Shown here: piece after piece, positions 25,845 through 36,054 of the stretch
Layout of the letters: each line of letters starts with the position of its first letter
Numbering within the stretch: position 1 is the first letter of the stretch
Source of the DNA: an uncultured Vicinamibacterales bacterium
GTDB lineage: Bacteria > Acidobacteriota > Vicinamibacteria > Vicinamibacterales > UBA8438
Length of the DNA: 64,000 nt
Assembly: GCA_958295905.1 (NCBI GenBank)
Contig: OY282382.1
Location: 5,328,910 to 5,392,909, forward strand
Reading direction: 5' to 3'
Translations under genes and position numbers: made by a program
Notes under the pieces: generated by a model
Told to the model about the DNA's origin: nothing
What the model saw: only the letters and a program-made list of their open reading frames with translations
Database searches by the model: none

Positions 25845-26163
25845 CGGCCGATCCGCAGAGCTGGCGCGCTTGCCGACAGGCCACCGGATCGGGAGGGATC
25901 ATCCCGGCAACACCCGGACACGCCGCCCCCCCGGCGTCTCGGGCCCCCGCGGGCACCGGCGCCGAACGGGCAGCGCGGGCGCTGGTCACCACCCGGACGG
26001 AGGCGCATACTGGGAGGCTGACGGCCAATCCGCAGCGCTGGCGCGCTTGCCGACAGGTCACCGGATCGGAGGGATACACACGGACACGCCGCCCCCCGGC
26101 GTCTCGGGCCCCCGCGGGCACCGGCGCCGGACGGGCAGCGCGGGCGCTGGTCACCACCTGGAG
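25826..26163 (+). repeat. Tandem duplication (~175 bp x 2) that includes the 3' end and stop of the ABC permease
   Basis: gcgcatgctgggaggctgacggccgatccgcag... and gcgcatactgggaggctgacggccaatccgcag...; both continue through ggcgtctcgggcccccgcgggcaccggcgcc. Confidence 0.92.
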
Positions 26164-26178
26164 GCGGGCAGGACGCCA

Positions 26179-26345
26179 GGACCATCCCACGCTCCGCCAC
26201 CGCCATGCGCAGGCAGAATCGCGGCGGTCCTGGGGCTCCGGACGTGCGGAATCGTGGGTCTCACGCGGCGCCGGCCGGTCGGCAAAACGGTGGCGCCCCC
26301 TCGAATCGGGGCGGGCCGTCACGCGCCGTCGGCGTGGGATGCTCC
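26179..26345 (+). mobile_element. MITE-like element copy 2 (~167 bp)
   Basis: TIRs ggaccatcccacgc...gcgtgggatgctcc; flanking 13-bp direct repeats cgggcaggacgcc at 26165-26177 and 26346-26358. Confidence 0.8.
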
Positions 26346-26434
26346 CGGGCAGGACGCCGGCAGGGATGCCAAAACGGGCGCCGCTGGGATAAGCTGGGGA
26401 GAGCACTCGGCACACCCCGCAGGAGAGACGTCGA

Positions 26435-26803
26435 ATGACACGCTGGAGCCGTACCCTCGTTGTGACCCTCGCCTTCGGACTGGCGGCCGCGGCCCTGGTC
26501 TCGGCCCACATGGCGTACTCGAAGAGCATGCCGGCCAAGGACGCCACCGTGACGGAATCGCCGGAACAGTTGCAGGTGTGGTTCACGCAGGAGCCGGAAC
26601 CCGCCGTGAGCCGGCTCTCCCTGGAGGGTCCCGGCGGCGGGATTCCGATCGGAGAGACGCAGACAGGCGGCGGGAAATCGCTGGTGGCGGCGATCCCGAG
26701 CCCGCTCGAACCGGGCACTTACACGGTGAGCTGGCGCTCGGCCGGCGACGACGGCCACGTGCAGCGCGGGGACTTCTCGTTCGCGGTCCGCGCCGCGAAC
26801 TGA
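26435..26803 (+). CDS. CopC-domain copper resistance-like protein
   Basis: Signal peptide, AHMAYSKSMPAKDATVTESPEQLQVWFTQEPEPAVSRLSL, PGTYTVSWRSAGDDGHVQRGDFSFAV. Confidence 0.85.
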   Translation: MTRWSRTLVVTLAFGLAAAALVSAHMAYSKSMPAKDATVTESPEQLQVWFTQEPEPAVSRLSLEGPGGGIPIGETQTGGGKSLVAAIPSPLEPGTYTVSWRSAGDDGHVQRGDFSFAVRAAN

Positions 26804-26861
26804 TCCGCGGCGGCGGAGGTCGGCACGGGGGCGATCGGGCGGCCTGGACCGCCCGGCGCCT

Positions 26862-27205
26862 CATTCTCCGGGGCCCCACCCGGCCGGGACCGCTCACCTG
26901 GACGGGTCGATCATCGGGAAGGCGGTTTTCCGACCATCCTCCGGGGCCCCACCCAGCCGGGGCCGCTCACCCCTCCTGCATGTGGGGATACCGGTAGTCG
27001 CGCACCGGCTCCTTCGTGGTCCGGGTGCTGACCCACCGCAGCAGGTTCAGCGATCGGGAAGGCGGTTTCCGGCCATCCTCCGGGGCCCCACCCGGCCGGG
27101 GCCGCTCACCCCTCCTGCATGTGGGGATACCGGTAGTCGCGCACCGGCACGAACGTCTCCTTCGTGGTCCGGGTGCTGACCCACCGCAGCAGGTTCAGCG
27201 AGCTG
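26862..27205 (-). repeat. Tandem duplications of the pruA 3' end plus stop and downstream segment
   Basis: ctcctgcatgtggggataccggtagtcgcgcaccgg...cagcaggttcagcg occurs at ~26971 and ~27110; tcctccggggccccaccc(a/g)gccggg(g/a)ccgctcacc occurs three times. Confidence 0.9.
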
Positions 27206-28737
27206 CCGGCCTTGTCGTTGGTGCCGGACGCCCGCGAGCCGCCGAAAGGCTGCTGTCCCACCACCGCGCCGGTCGGCTTGTCGTTGATGTAGAAGTTGCC
27301 CGCCGCGTAGCGCAGCCGGTCGGCCGCGAGGCTGATGGCCCGCCGGTCGCGCCCGAAGATCGCCCCGGTCAGCGCATAGGGCGACGTCCGGTCGCAGAGA
27401 TCGAGCGTCTGCTCGTAGTCGCTGTCCTTGTATACATGGACCGTGAGCACGGGACCGAACAGCTCGGTCTCCATGGTGGCGTACCGCGCATCGTGGGCCT
27501 GGATGATCGTCGGCGAGATGAAGTAGCCGGTGCTGTCGTCACACACGCCCCCGCAGATCACGTCGGCGTCGCTGTCGATCCGTGCGGCGTCGATGTAGCG
27601 CTTCTGCTTGTCGAACGAGGCCTTGTCGATGACCGCCCCCATGAAGTTGGTGAAGTCGGCCACGTCCCCGTAGGGGATCGCCTCCACCTCGGCGACGACC
27701 TCGTCCCGGCACCGGTTCCACAGGCTCTCGGGAACATAGGCGCGGCTGGCCGCGCTGCACTTCTGCCCTTGGTACTCGTAGGCCCCCCGGATGAGGTTGG
27801 CGGTGAGCTCGTGGGGGTCGGCCGAGGCGTGGGCGAAGACGAAGTCCTTGCCGCCCGTCTCGCCGACGATGCGGGGATAGCTCCGGTACCCGGCGATGTT
27901 GCCCCCGACGGCCCGCCACATGCCCTGGAACACCTCGGTGCTGCCGGTGAAGTGCACGCCGCCGAGGTCGGGATGGGCCATGGCGGGACCGCCGATCTGC
28001 CCGCCCGAACCCGGCACGAGGTTGATGACCCCCGGGGGCAGGCCGGCCTCTTCGAGCAGCTTCATCAGCCAGTAGGCCGAGAACACCGCGGTGGACGCCG
28101 GCTTCCAGACGACGGTATTGCCCATCAACGCCGGGCTCGTCGGCAGATTGCCGGCGATGGCCGTGAAATTGAACGGCGTGACCGCAAGGATGAACCCTTC
28201 CAGGGCCCGGTACTCGACGTAGTTCCAGATGCCGGCCGCGCTCTCGGGCTGCCGCCCGTAGATGTCGGGCAGGTACGAAACGTTGAACCGCCAGAAATCG
28301 ATGAGCTCGCACGCCGCGTCGATCTCCGCCTGGAACACCGTCTTGCTCTGGTTCAGCATCGTGGCGGCGTTCAAGATCGGCCGATATCGGCCCGCGAGCA
28401 GTTCGGCCGCCTTCAGGAAAATGGCCGCGCGCGATTCCCAGGACATCCCGCTCCACCCGGGACGGGCCGCGGCCGCGGCGGCGATCGCCTGATTCACGGT
28501 GTCGGCGTTGCCCCGGTGGTAGGTGGCCACCTGCTTCTGGTGATCGTGCGGCAGGATGCAGACGCCGAGGTCGCCGGTCGTCACCCCGCGGCCGCCGATG
28601 ATCAGCGGAATCTCCGCCGACCCCGCGGCGAACGTCCCGAGCTGCGACTTGAGGGCGGCCTTCTCCGGCGAGCCGGGCGCGTAGCTCAGCACCGGTTCGT
28701 TTCGGGGGGCGGGCACCGTCACACGAGCGTTGTTCAT
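27106..28737 (-). CDS. pruA: L-glutamate gamma-semialdehyde (1-pyrroline-5-carboxylate) dehydrogenase
   Basis: 543 aa; EIPLIIGGRGVTTGD, PFNFTAIAGNLPTSPALMGNTVVWKPA, GETGGKDF, GQKCSAASRAYVP. Confidence 0.9.
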   Translation of the reverse strand: MNNARVTVPAPRNEPVLSYAPGSPEKAALKSQLGTFAAGSAEIPLIIGGRGVTTGDLGVCILPHDHQKQVATYHRGNADTVNQAIAAAAAARPGWSGMSWESRAAIFLKAAELLAGRYRPILNAATMLNQSKTVFQAEIDAACELIDFWRFNVSYLPDIYGRQPESAAGIWNYVEYRALEGFILAVTPFNFTAIAGNLPTSPALMGNTVVWKPASTAVFSAYWLMKLLEEAGLPPGVINLVPGSGGQIGGPAMAHPDLGGVHFTGSTEVFQGMWRAVGGNIAGYRSYPRIVGETGGKDFVFAHASADPHELTANLIRGAYEYQGQKCSAASRAYVPESLWNRCRDEVVAEVEAIPYGDVADFTNFMGAVIDKASFDKQKRYIDAARIDSDADVICGGVCDDSTGYFISPTIIQAHDARYATMETELFGPVLTVHVYKDSDYEQTLDLCDRTSPYALTGAIFGRDRRAISLAADRLRYAAGNFYINDKPTGAVVGQQPFGGSRASGTNDKAGSSLNLLRWVSTRTTKETFVPVRDYRYPHMQEG

Positions 28738-28825
28738 CGAAAGACTCCTGGCAGAACGGCGGGACGAAAGTACCGGGAGCGATCCATTGTGTCACAGACG
28801 AGGGCCGTTCCGCTTCTTCCCGCCC

Positions 28826-28990
28826 GGGCGCACGTCAGTTGTGGAACCACTGCCCCGGGCACGGTCGGAGTTGGTGATTTCGGTCCCGTTTTCGGTCTCG
28901 AGGCCCTCTGAACGGTCCTTCGGGGCTTTGGCGCCAAGGGGCGCCTCGGGGCCGGTCGAGCCGAATACCGCCGCCGGCGGCGTCTCCGTT
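28826..28990 (+). repeat. Dispersed intergenic repeat family 2, copy B
   Basis: ccactgccccgggcacggtcggagttggtgatttcggtcccgttttcggtctcgaggccctctgaacggtccttcgg...ggcgccaagg. Confidence 0.68.
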
Positions 28991-29016
28991 TCCTGACGCG
29001 CCCCCTTCCCGCCCGC

Positions 29017-29185
29017 AGAGCATCCCACGCTGACGGCGCGTGACGGCCCGCCCCCGATTCAAGGGGGCGCCACCCTCTTGCCGACCGGCCGGCACGGCGT
29101 GAGACCCACGATTCCGCACGTCCGGAGCCCCAAGACCCACCACGATTCCGCCTGCGCACGGCAGTGGCGGAGCGTGGGATGGTCC
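29017..29185 (-). mobile_element. MITE-like element copy 3 (inverted)
   Basis: agagcatcccacgc...gcgtgggatggtcc; flanking 11-bp direct repeats ttcccgcccgc at 29006-29016 and 29188-29198. Confidence 0.78.
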
Positions 29186-29264
29186 TGTTCCCGCCCGCCC
29201 CGCTTCTTGACCGGCCTCCGCGTTCGGGATAGACTCGGCGGCCCAGACTGAGACTCAGTTTCAC

Positions 29265-31847
29265 TTGGCGTCATCGTCGCGAACCCTAGGCCGCCGGCGC
29301 CGGCGCACCAGGAGCCGCCTTCCCGTGCATCAGGGTCTCCACTCGCTCGACCAACTGTCCACAGGCGACGCCGGCGTGATCCATCGCGTCGGGGGCCAGC
29401 CGCGCGTAGCGCGGCGGCTGATGGAGATGGGGCTGTTGCCGGGCACCCGCATCGAGGCGGTGGGCCGGGCCCCGATGGGCGATCCCCTGGAGGTCCGGCT
29501 GCGCGGCTATCTGTTTTCGCTGCGCCACGCCGACGCCGCGCACATCCAGCTTCTGCCGGACGGCCGCGCCGACCTCGCCGACGCCGGCGGGGGCGGCGCG
29601 CCGTGCCGCCTGCCGGCGCACGAGACCCCGCCGCCGGCGGACCCCGCCGCCGGCGGGGCCGCCCGGGTCCCGCGGGTGCTGGTGGCCGGAAACGCGAACT
29701 CGGGCAAGACCACCATCTTCAACGCGCTGACGGGGGCGCGGGCGCACATCAGCAACTACCCGGGAGTCACCGTCACCCGGGCCTCGCGGCGCATCGCCCT
29801 GCCCGACGGCGCGCCGGTCGAGATCGTCGACCTCCCCGGCACCTACAGCCTCACCGCCAACTCGCCCGACGAGCAGGTGGCGGTGGACGGGGTGCTGGGC
29901 CACTACGAAGCGCCGCCGGACGCGGTGGTCGTCGTGGTCGACGCCGGGGTCATCGAACGGGCCCTGTACCTCGTGCTGCAGATCGCCGAGACGGGCATCC
30001 CGGTCGTGGTCGCCCTCAACATGATGGACGAGGCGGCGGCGGCGGGCGCCGAGTTCGACACCGGGCGGCTGGGCCGCTGGCTCGGCGCCACCGTCGTGCC
30101 GACCGTCGCCTCGAAGGGCGTCGGCCTCGACGCCCTCCGCAACGCGATCGGCGCCGCGGTGACGTTGGCCCCGCGCACCGATTCGGCCTGGACGGGTCTG
30201 CCGCCCGAGGCCGAGCGCGACGTGTCGGCGGTGACCCGCGCGCTGGCCGACGCCGACTTCGGCCGCAGCCCCGCCGTGCGTCGCTCGTGGGCGCTGTGGT
30301 CGCTGCTGTCGCTCGACACCGACGACGGCGCGGCGAGCGGCCTGCCCGCCCCCGTCCGCGAGACGGTGCGCACGGTGCGCCGGGACGCGGAGGCCGCGCA
30401 GCGTAGCGTCGACGACGAGATCATCGCCGCCCGCTATCGCTGGATAGAGGCGGTGGCCGCCGACGTCCGGACCGTCCAGCGCCGGGACACCCGCAACTGG
30501 ACCAGGCGGATCGACGACGTGCTGACCCACCGGGTCTACGGCATGGCCGTCTTCGCGGTGGTGATGGCGGTGGTGTTCGAGGCGCTGTTCACGTGGTCGG
30601 AACCGCTTATCGGCGGCATCGAGACGGTGACCGGGTGGCTGCAGAGCGGGGTGACGACGGTGCTGCCGCCCGGCAACCTAGCCGACCTGATGGTCGACGG
30701 GGTCATCGCCGGCGTCGGCAACGTCGTCGTGTTCGTGCCGCAGATCGCGATGCTGTCGTTCTTCATCGCCCTGCTGGAGGACTTCGGGTATCTCGCCCGC
30801 GTGGCGTTCGTCATCGATCGGCTGATGGGACGGGTCGGCCTGCACGGCAAGGCGTTCGTGCCGATGCTCTCCGGGTTCGCCTGCGCCATTCCCGCGGTCA
30901 TGGCCACCCGCACCATCGAGGGCCGGCGCGATCGGCTCATCACGATGCTGACGCTGCCGATGATCTCGTGCAGCGCCCGCCTGCCGGTCTACGCCCTGGT
31001 CACCGCGGTGGTGTTCGCGGGCGCGCCGCGCCTCTTCGGCATCCTGAGCGCCGGCGCGGTGGTGCTGTTCTCGATGTACGCGCTCTCGGTCTGCGCCACC
31101 CTGGGCGCGGCGGCGGTGCTGCGCCGGACCGTGCTCCGCGGCCCCCGCCTCCCCCTCCTGCTCGAACTGCCCCCGTACCGCCGGCCGGTCTGGAGCAACG
31201 TCGTCCTGGTCACGTGGCGCCGGACGCGCAAGTTCCTGGAGGACGCGGGCACCGTCATCCTGACGATGACGGTCATCCTGTGGGCGCTGCTCACCTTCCC
31301 CCACAGCCGCGACATGGAGACGCGGTACGACGAGGCGCGGGCCGGCATCGCCGCGTCGACGACCGACGCCGCCGCGCAAGAGGCGCAACTGGCCGAGCTC
31401 GAAGGACAGTATGCCGGCGAGCAGCTCCGCTACAGCATCGGAGGCCGGGTGGGCCGGCTGATCGAGCCGGCCATCGAGCCCCTCGGCTTCGACTGGCGCA
31501 TCGGGGTCGGCATCATCGGCGCCTTCGCGGCGCGCGAGGTCTTCGTCTCGACCCTGGGCATCGTGTTCGGTATCGCGGAGGCCGACGAGGAGAGCGTCAG
31601 CCTGCGCGAGTCGCTGCAGCGGGCGGAGCGCGCGGACGGGTCGCCGCTGATGACCCCGCTCGCCGGGGTTTCGTTGATGGTGTTTTTCGTCCTCGCCTGC
31701 CAGTGCATGAGCACCATCGTCGTCGTGCGCCGCGAGTCGGGAAGCTGGGGCTGGCCGGTCTTCATGTTCGGCTACATGTCGATCCTGGCCTACTGCGCAT
31801 CGCTGGCGGTTTACCAGGCGGGCTCGGCCCTGGGCTGGGGCGTCTGA
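29265..31847 (+). CDS. feoB: Ferrous iron transport protein, FeoA-FeoB fusion (start could be GTG 29325)
   Basis: FeoA-like LDQLSTGDAGVIHRVGG...RRLMEMGLLPGTRIEAVGRAPMGDPLEVRLRGYLFSLR, then GNANSGKTTIFNALTG, NYPGVTVT, DLPGTYSL and FeoB membrane core. Confidence 0.93.
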   Translation: MASSSRTLGRRRRRTRSRLPVHQGLHSLDQLSTGDAGVIHRVGGQPRVARRLMEMGLLPGTRIEAVGRAPMGDPLEVRLRGYLFSLRHADAAHIQLLPDGRADLADAGGGGAPCRLPAHETPPPADPAAGGAARVPRVLVAGNANSGKTTIFNALTGARAHISNYPGVTVTRASRRIALPDGAPVEIVDLPGTYSLTANSPDEQVAVDGVLGHYEAPPDAVVVVVDAGVIERALYLVLQIAETGIPVVVALNMMDEAAAAGAEFDTGRLGRWLGATVVPTVASKGVGLDALRNAIGAAVTLAPRTDSAWTGLPPEAERDVSAVTRALADADFGRSPAVRRSWALWSLLSLDTDDGAASGLPAPVRETVRTVRRDAEAAQRSVDDEIIAARYRWIEAVAADVRTVQRRDTRNWTRRIDDVLTHRVYGMAVFAVVMAVVFEALFTWSEPLIGGIETVTGWLQSGVTTVLPPGNLADLMVDGVIAGVGNVVVFVPQIAMLSFFIALLEDFGYLARVAFVIDRLMGRVGLHGKAFVPMLSGFACAIPAVMATRTIEGRRDRLITMLTLPMISCSARLPVYALVTAVVFAGAPRLFGILSAGAVVLFSMYALSVCATLGAAAVLRRTVLRGPRLPLLLELPPYRRPVWSNVVLVTWRRTRKFLEDAGTVILTMTVILWALLTFPHSRDMETRYDEARAGIAASTTDAAAQEAQLAELEGQYAGEQLRYSIGGRVGRLIEPAIEPLGFDWRIGVGIIGAFAAREVFVSTLGIVFGIAEADEESVSLRESLQRAERADGSPLMTPLAGVSLMVFFVLACQCMSTIVVVRRESGSWGWPVFMFGYMSILAYCASLAVYQAGSALGWGV

Positions 31848-31889
31848 TCGCCCCGAGCCGCGCCGCCGACCGAGTGGGCGGTGGCGAAG

Positions 31890-32006
31890 GCCCCTGCATT
31901 CGACCGGTGCGGCACACGGTTTCGCCACCGCTCGCGCAGCAGGACGACGGTCCCTGCGTTCGACCGGTGGGCACACGGTTCGCACGGCTCGCGCAGCGGG
32001 ATGACA
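31890..32006 (+). repeat. Imperfect tandem duplication (~58 bp x 2)
   Basis: ccctgcattcgaccggtgcggcacacggtttcgccaccgctcgcgcagcagga and ccctgcgttcgaccggtgggcacacggttcgcacggctcgcgcagcggga. Confidence 0.85.
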
Positions 32007-32017
32007 GGTGACCCACC

Positions 32018-32233
32018 ATGACTTGGCAGGATCCGATCGTCGCGCTCATCGTCGGTTACGCGGTGGTGGCGCTCTATCGGCACCTGCGCGCCATCGTCGG
32101 CAGCGCCGCTCCGCAGGCGCAGTCGAAGGCGTCCTGCCACGGCTGCGGCGACTGCGCGACCGGCGACGCCGCGACGCCGAGCCGCCCGCCAGCGGCGGCG
32201 CCCCTGCCGTCCGGGAGCCTCCGGGTGCACTGA
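32018..32233 (+). CDS. FeoB-associated Cys-rich membrane protein
   Basis: 71 aa: TM then SCHGCGDC; directly downstream of feoB. Confidence 0.82.
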   Translation: MTWQDPIVALIVGYAVVALYRHLRAIVGSAAPQAQSKASCHGCGDCATGDAATPSRPPAAAPLPSGSLRVH

Positions 32234-32358
32234 ACGGGATCGCGGCGCCGCACGCTCCCGGCACGAACGGGGCGCGCGTCGAACGCCTCCATCTGCCCAC
32301 GACGGCGCCGGGCGAGCGCCCGCATGACTCGGAACCACGCCCGGCGGCGCCGGACGGG

Positions 32359-33813
32359 TCACGCCAGCGCCGTCAGGGTGGCTTCGAGGAGCTGGTAGAA
32401 CCGGCCCACCGACGCGATGTGGACCCGTTCGTCGGGCGAGTGCGGGAACTCGATGCGCGGCCCGAACGAGATCATGTCGATGCCGGGCACCTTCTTTCCG
32501 AGAATGCCGCACTCCAGACCGGCGTGAATCGCCTTCACGCCGGGGTCGCGGTCGAACGCGCGGCGGTGCGCGGTCTTGACGACCTCGAGCAGGGGGGAGT
32601 CGAGATCCGGCTTCCACCCCGGATACGCCTCTTCCTCCTCGATCGCCGCCCCCGCCAGCACCCCCACCGCCCGCAACCGGCGGCGCATCGCCTCGAGGGC
32701 CGAATCGACCGACGACCGGCTGCTCAAGCCCACCCGCAACGAGCCGTTGACCGGCACCACCGTGGCGAGGTTGACGCTGGTCTCCACGAGGTCGGGAATG
32801 TCGTAGCTCATCGCCTCGACCCCGTGCGGCAGGGCGTTGACGAGACGGAGCACCCGCTCTGTCGTCGCGCTGTCCCACACCGTGTCGGGCCGGGGTATCG
32901 CGTCGGCGGTCAGGCGCATACCCGGGTCCGCGGGAGCGTACTCGGCGCGAATGGCCGCGACCTCGCGGTCCAGCGCGGCCAGCAGCGCGCTCTGGCCGTC
33001 GGTCGGGACGACCACGGTGGCGAACGCCTCCCGCGGAATCGCGTTGTGCGCGCTGCCTCCCTCGAAACGGGCCAGCGCAAAGCGGTGTCCGAGGAGGCCG
33101 ACCGCCCAGAGGGCCCGCCCCAGCAGCTTGACGGCGTTCCCCCGCTGCAGATGGATGTCCACGCCGGAATGGCCGCCCTTGAGACCCCTCAGGGCCACCG
33201 CCAGGGCGACGCCGGTCTCGGGCGCGGGCGCGGCGCCGAGTTCGAGGGTGAGCTGGCTGTCGCCGCCGCCCGCGCAGCCGACGTACAGGATGCCGTCCTC
33301 CTCCGAGTCGAGGTTGATGAGCCGCCGCCCCTGCACCAGCCCGCCGTCGAGACGGGCGGCGCCGGTCAGCCCGGTCTCCTCGTCGATGGTGAACAGCAGC
33401 TCCAGCGGCCCGTGCGGGAACGCCGTCCCGCCCATCAGGGACAACATCGCCGCCACCCCGATGCCGTTGTCCGAGCCCAGGGTGGTGCCGGCCGCGGTCA
33501 GATACCCGTCCTGCATCTGCGGCACGATGGCGTCGGTGGCGAAGTCGAACGCGACGTCCGCGTTCTTCTCCTGAACCATGTCGAGGTGGGACTGGAGGAT
33601 GGTGATGTCGGCGCCCTCGTGCCCCGGCGTGGCCGGCTTGCGCACGACGAGGTTGCCGACCGCGTCCGCGTGATGGGCCAGCCCGAGGCGGTCCGCCGAC
33701 TCCACGATGTGGTTCCGCATCCGCCCCTCGTCTTTCGAGGCGCGGGGAATCGTGAGAATGGTGTCGAAGTGCCGCCACAAGGCGGTGGGCTCCAGGTCGC
33801 TGACGAAGGTCAA
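32359..33813 (-). CDS. pepD: Aminoacyl-histidine dipeptidase (M20 family)
   Basis: 484 aa; LQSHLDMVQEKN, LGSDNGIGVAAML, LFTIDEETGLTGA, HAGLECGIL. Confidence 0.88.
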   Translation of the reverse strand: MTFVSDLEPTALWRHFDTILTIPRASKDEGRMRNHIVESADRLGLAHHADAVGNLVVRKPATPGHEGADITILQSHLDMVQEKNADVAFDFATDAIVPQMQDGYLTAAGTTLGSDNGIGVAAMLSLMGGTAFPHGPLELLFTIDEETGLTGAARLDGGLVQGRRLINLDSEEDGILYVGCAGGGDSQLTLELGAAPAPETGVALAVALRGLKGGHSGVDIHLQRGNAVKLLGRALWAVGLLGHRFALARFEGGSAHNAIPREAFATVVVPTDGQSALLAALDREVAAIRAEYAPADPGMRLTADAIPRPDTVWDSATTERVLRLVNALPHGVEAMSYDIPDLVETSVNLATVVPVNGSLRVGLSSRSSVDSALEAMRRRLRAVGVLAGAAIEEEEAYPGWKPDLDSPLLEVVKTAHRRAFDRDPGVKAIHAGLECGILGKKVPGIDMISFGPRIEFPHSPDERVHIASVGRFYQLLEATLTALA

Positions 33814-34026
33814 TGGCGTCTCCCGAGAGGCATGGAGGTTGTCGAAGCCGGTATCCTACACCGTCCTGCGCCGTCGGGAGGGCCGGGAGGGCCGACAGGG
33901 GATGCCGGCCGGAGCATCGGGCTCGGCCGCCCCGACGCCCGGCGCCCGCCCCAACAACTCCAGACGCCGCCGCAAGCCCCCGGACGGGTGCATGTCAAGA
34001 AAGTGAGACGCCGGCACTGGAGGCAT

Positions 34027-34155
34027 CCGACGCCGCCGGCCCCGAGGCACTTTATCGCACCAAGGCCCGAAGGGGCCCGTTCGGAGGGCCTCGAGGCCGA
34101 GAACGGGATCGGAATCGCCGATTTGACCGTGACAGGGCAGTCGTCCGTAGAGGCG
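34027..34155 (-). repeat. Dispersed intergenic repeat family 2, copy C (inverted)
   Basis: Reverse complement reads gactgccctgtcacggtcaaatcggcgattccgatcccgttctcggcctcgaggccctccgaacgggccccttcgggccttgg. Confidence 0.65.
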
Positions 34156-34265
34156 ACGACTGGCGCGGTGGCGGTAGGCGGATGGGGGTAGCTATTTCCG
34201 GCCGCTTTCGCCCGGTGCCGGTGCCTCACTCCCCGCCGTGACTCCGTTTCCAGTCGCCGCTCATC

Positions 34266-34298
34266 GAACCGGACATGCGGATTTCCCGCATCCGGCTC
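34266..34298 (-). ncRNA. Group II intron domain V-like hairpin (relic; no intron-encoded protein nearby)
   Basis: Minus strand gagccggatgcgggaaatccgcatgtccggttc: 33 nt with AGC triad, gaaa loop region, 2-nt bulge and GAGCCGG/CCGGTTC pairing. Confidence 0.62.
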
Positions 34299-34685
34299 TC
34301 GGACGAGATCGTGCCTTCTCTGACGTGCACCTCTACCGGACGGTGACCCCGGCGGACACCCCGCCGTCCGACCCACGCACGACCACCCCGCCGCCCGGTA
34401 ACTCGTCTCCGGCCGAAACGCCTCCACGCCCGGCGCGGCGCCGGACGGCTGTCGATGTATCATCCCCTCGTACCGTTACCGTGCCGTCCCGGAAATATGC
34501 GGCGTCGTTCTGTCGTTTCCTGCCGCGGGTCGATGGCGCGGTACGGTCCGCAACGCGGGGCGCGCGAGGCTCCGTGCCGCCGGGTTCATCGGTTGCGGGA
34601 AAGCGCCCATTCATGCCACGCACTTGAGGGACTCGACACTACACTGTTCGTACATGCCCGCGTTCACATGCCTGTGCGCTCTCGG

Positions 34686-35606
34686 ATGACAAGCCGGATC
34701 GGCGCCGGGGCGAGCGGCCCACACCGCGGCCGGAGCGGCCGCCGCCCGCGGGGAACGCGCGGGGCGGCCCGCGCGGCTGCCGTCGCCGTCCTGATGATGG
34801 CGGCTCCGGCCGGGGCGCAGACGCCGTCAGCCGACGAGGCGTCCGGCGCCGCGGGCGCCGCCGTGCCGAGTCCCGCCTCGCTCTCGCGCATCCGGGCCGC
34901 CCTGGAGGCCGACCGGTCGCCCGACCGGATGGCGTTCGGCGATCCCGGCGCCGTCTGGATCGTCCCGCCGCGGCCGTCCGTGGATCTGCTTCCGGGCTTG
35001 GGTTTCGTCGAGGGACTCGGTCTCTACGACGACCTGACCCGCGGCCGCGAACCGGTCCCGATCGGAGGTCCGACGCACTGGGCGATGATGAACCAGATGA
35101 CCCCGCGCGAGGTGAACGAGGTGGCGTCGACCGATGTCCTGGGCATCGCCACCGCATCCGCCTTCGCCGCCGCCGCCGCCCTGGCGCCGCTCGCGATCCG
35201 GAAGATCGCCGGCTGGTTCTCGGGTTCCGGCCCTCGGCCGCCGGCCGACCCCGTCCTGACCGCGGATCAGCGGGCCGCGGTGATCGAAAACATGCGGGCG
35301 AACACCGGGGTGATCGACGCCACCCTGCGCCAGGACGGCCGCACCGTCGCGCTCTCGCTGCTCGTGCCGGCCGGCACCGAGCCCGGCGCGGCGCGTGAGA
35401 TCGGCGAGCGCTTCGTGCGCCTCGTCTCCCGGCGGGCGGGGGCGAACCGGGCCCGCGGCGCCGCGGGCGAAGACGAGCCGGGCGCGGAACGCGAAGGCGG
35501 GATCGGCCCCGGCGCTTTCGACTACATCATCAACGTCCGCTCACCGGCAGATGCCGTCATCGCGCGCGGCGGCCGGGCGACGCACGAGCCCCGGGTCCGC
35601 TGGTGA
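34686..35606 (+). CDS. Secreted protein of unknown function
   Basis: 306 aa, N-terminal signal (AARAAAVAVLMMAAPAGAQT), central TM-like AAAAALAPLAIRKIAGWF. Confidence 0.6.
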   Translation: MTSRIGAGASGPHRGRSGRRPRGTRGAARAAAVAVLMMAAPAGAQTPSADEASGAAGAAVPSPASLSRIRAALEADRSPDRMAFGDPGAVWIVPPRPSVDLLPGLGFVEGLGLYDDLTRGREPVPIGGPTHWAMMNQMTPREVNEVASTDVLGIATASAFAAAAALAPLAIRKIAGWFSGSGPRPPADPVLTADQRAAVIENMRANTGVIDATLRQDGRTVALSLLVPAGTEPGAAREIGERFVRLVSRRAGANRARGAAGEDEPGAEREGGIGPGAFDYIINVRSPADAVIARGGRATHEPRVRW

Positions 35607-36054
35607 CGCCGGTCGCCCGCCCCGCTCACCCCGTTTCGACACCCGCGTTCCGACGCCGGGCGGGGCCGGGCGCCCTGACCCGCCTACTCCGGACGCCGCG
35701 GCGCCGACGGCGCGGGCGTTCGGCGGCGCCGGCGCGCGGCCGGTCAGCGGCTCGACGCCGCCGGACGCGCGGGGGCGGCTGCATGTGGCACCTCCCTCGA
35801 CGTGCGCTGCTCCATCGCCGTTCCATCGTGGATCGTGTCGGCAACCCTGCGACAGTGAAGTAGCGCACGGTTCACGCCGCTTCATGAGCGCGTTGCGGGC
35901 TCGATCGATGAGAATCGGTGACGGCGTCGATCGCGAAGCGGGATCCGAGCGGACCGACGCTCGACACGCCGCAGCGGAAGGCGATCCGTCGGACCGACGC
36001 GGAAGGGATCGAGCCCAAGCGGGCAGGGGCTTGTGGTGGAGAAGAGGTGAACCG

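Noticed and set aside
35607-36054. Possible small RNA or gene upstream of the TA pair
   Set aside because: Short direct repeats (cggaccgacgc) only; no ORF or structure strong enough to call.
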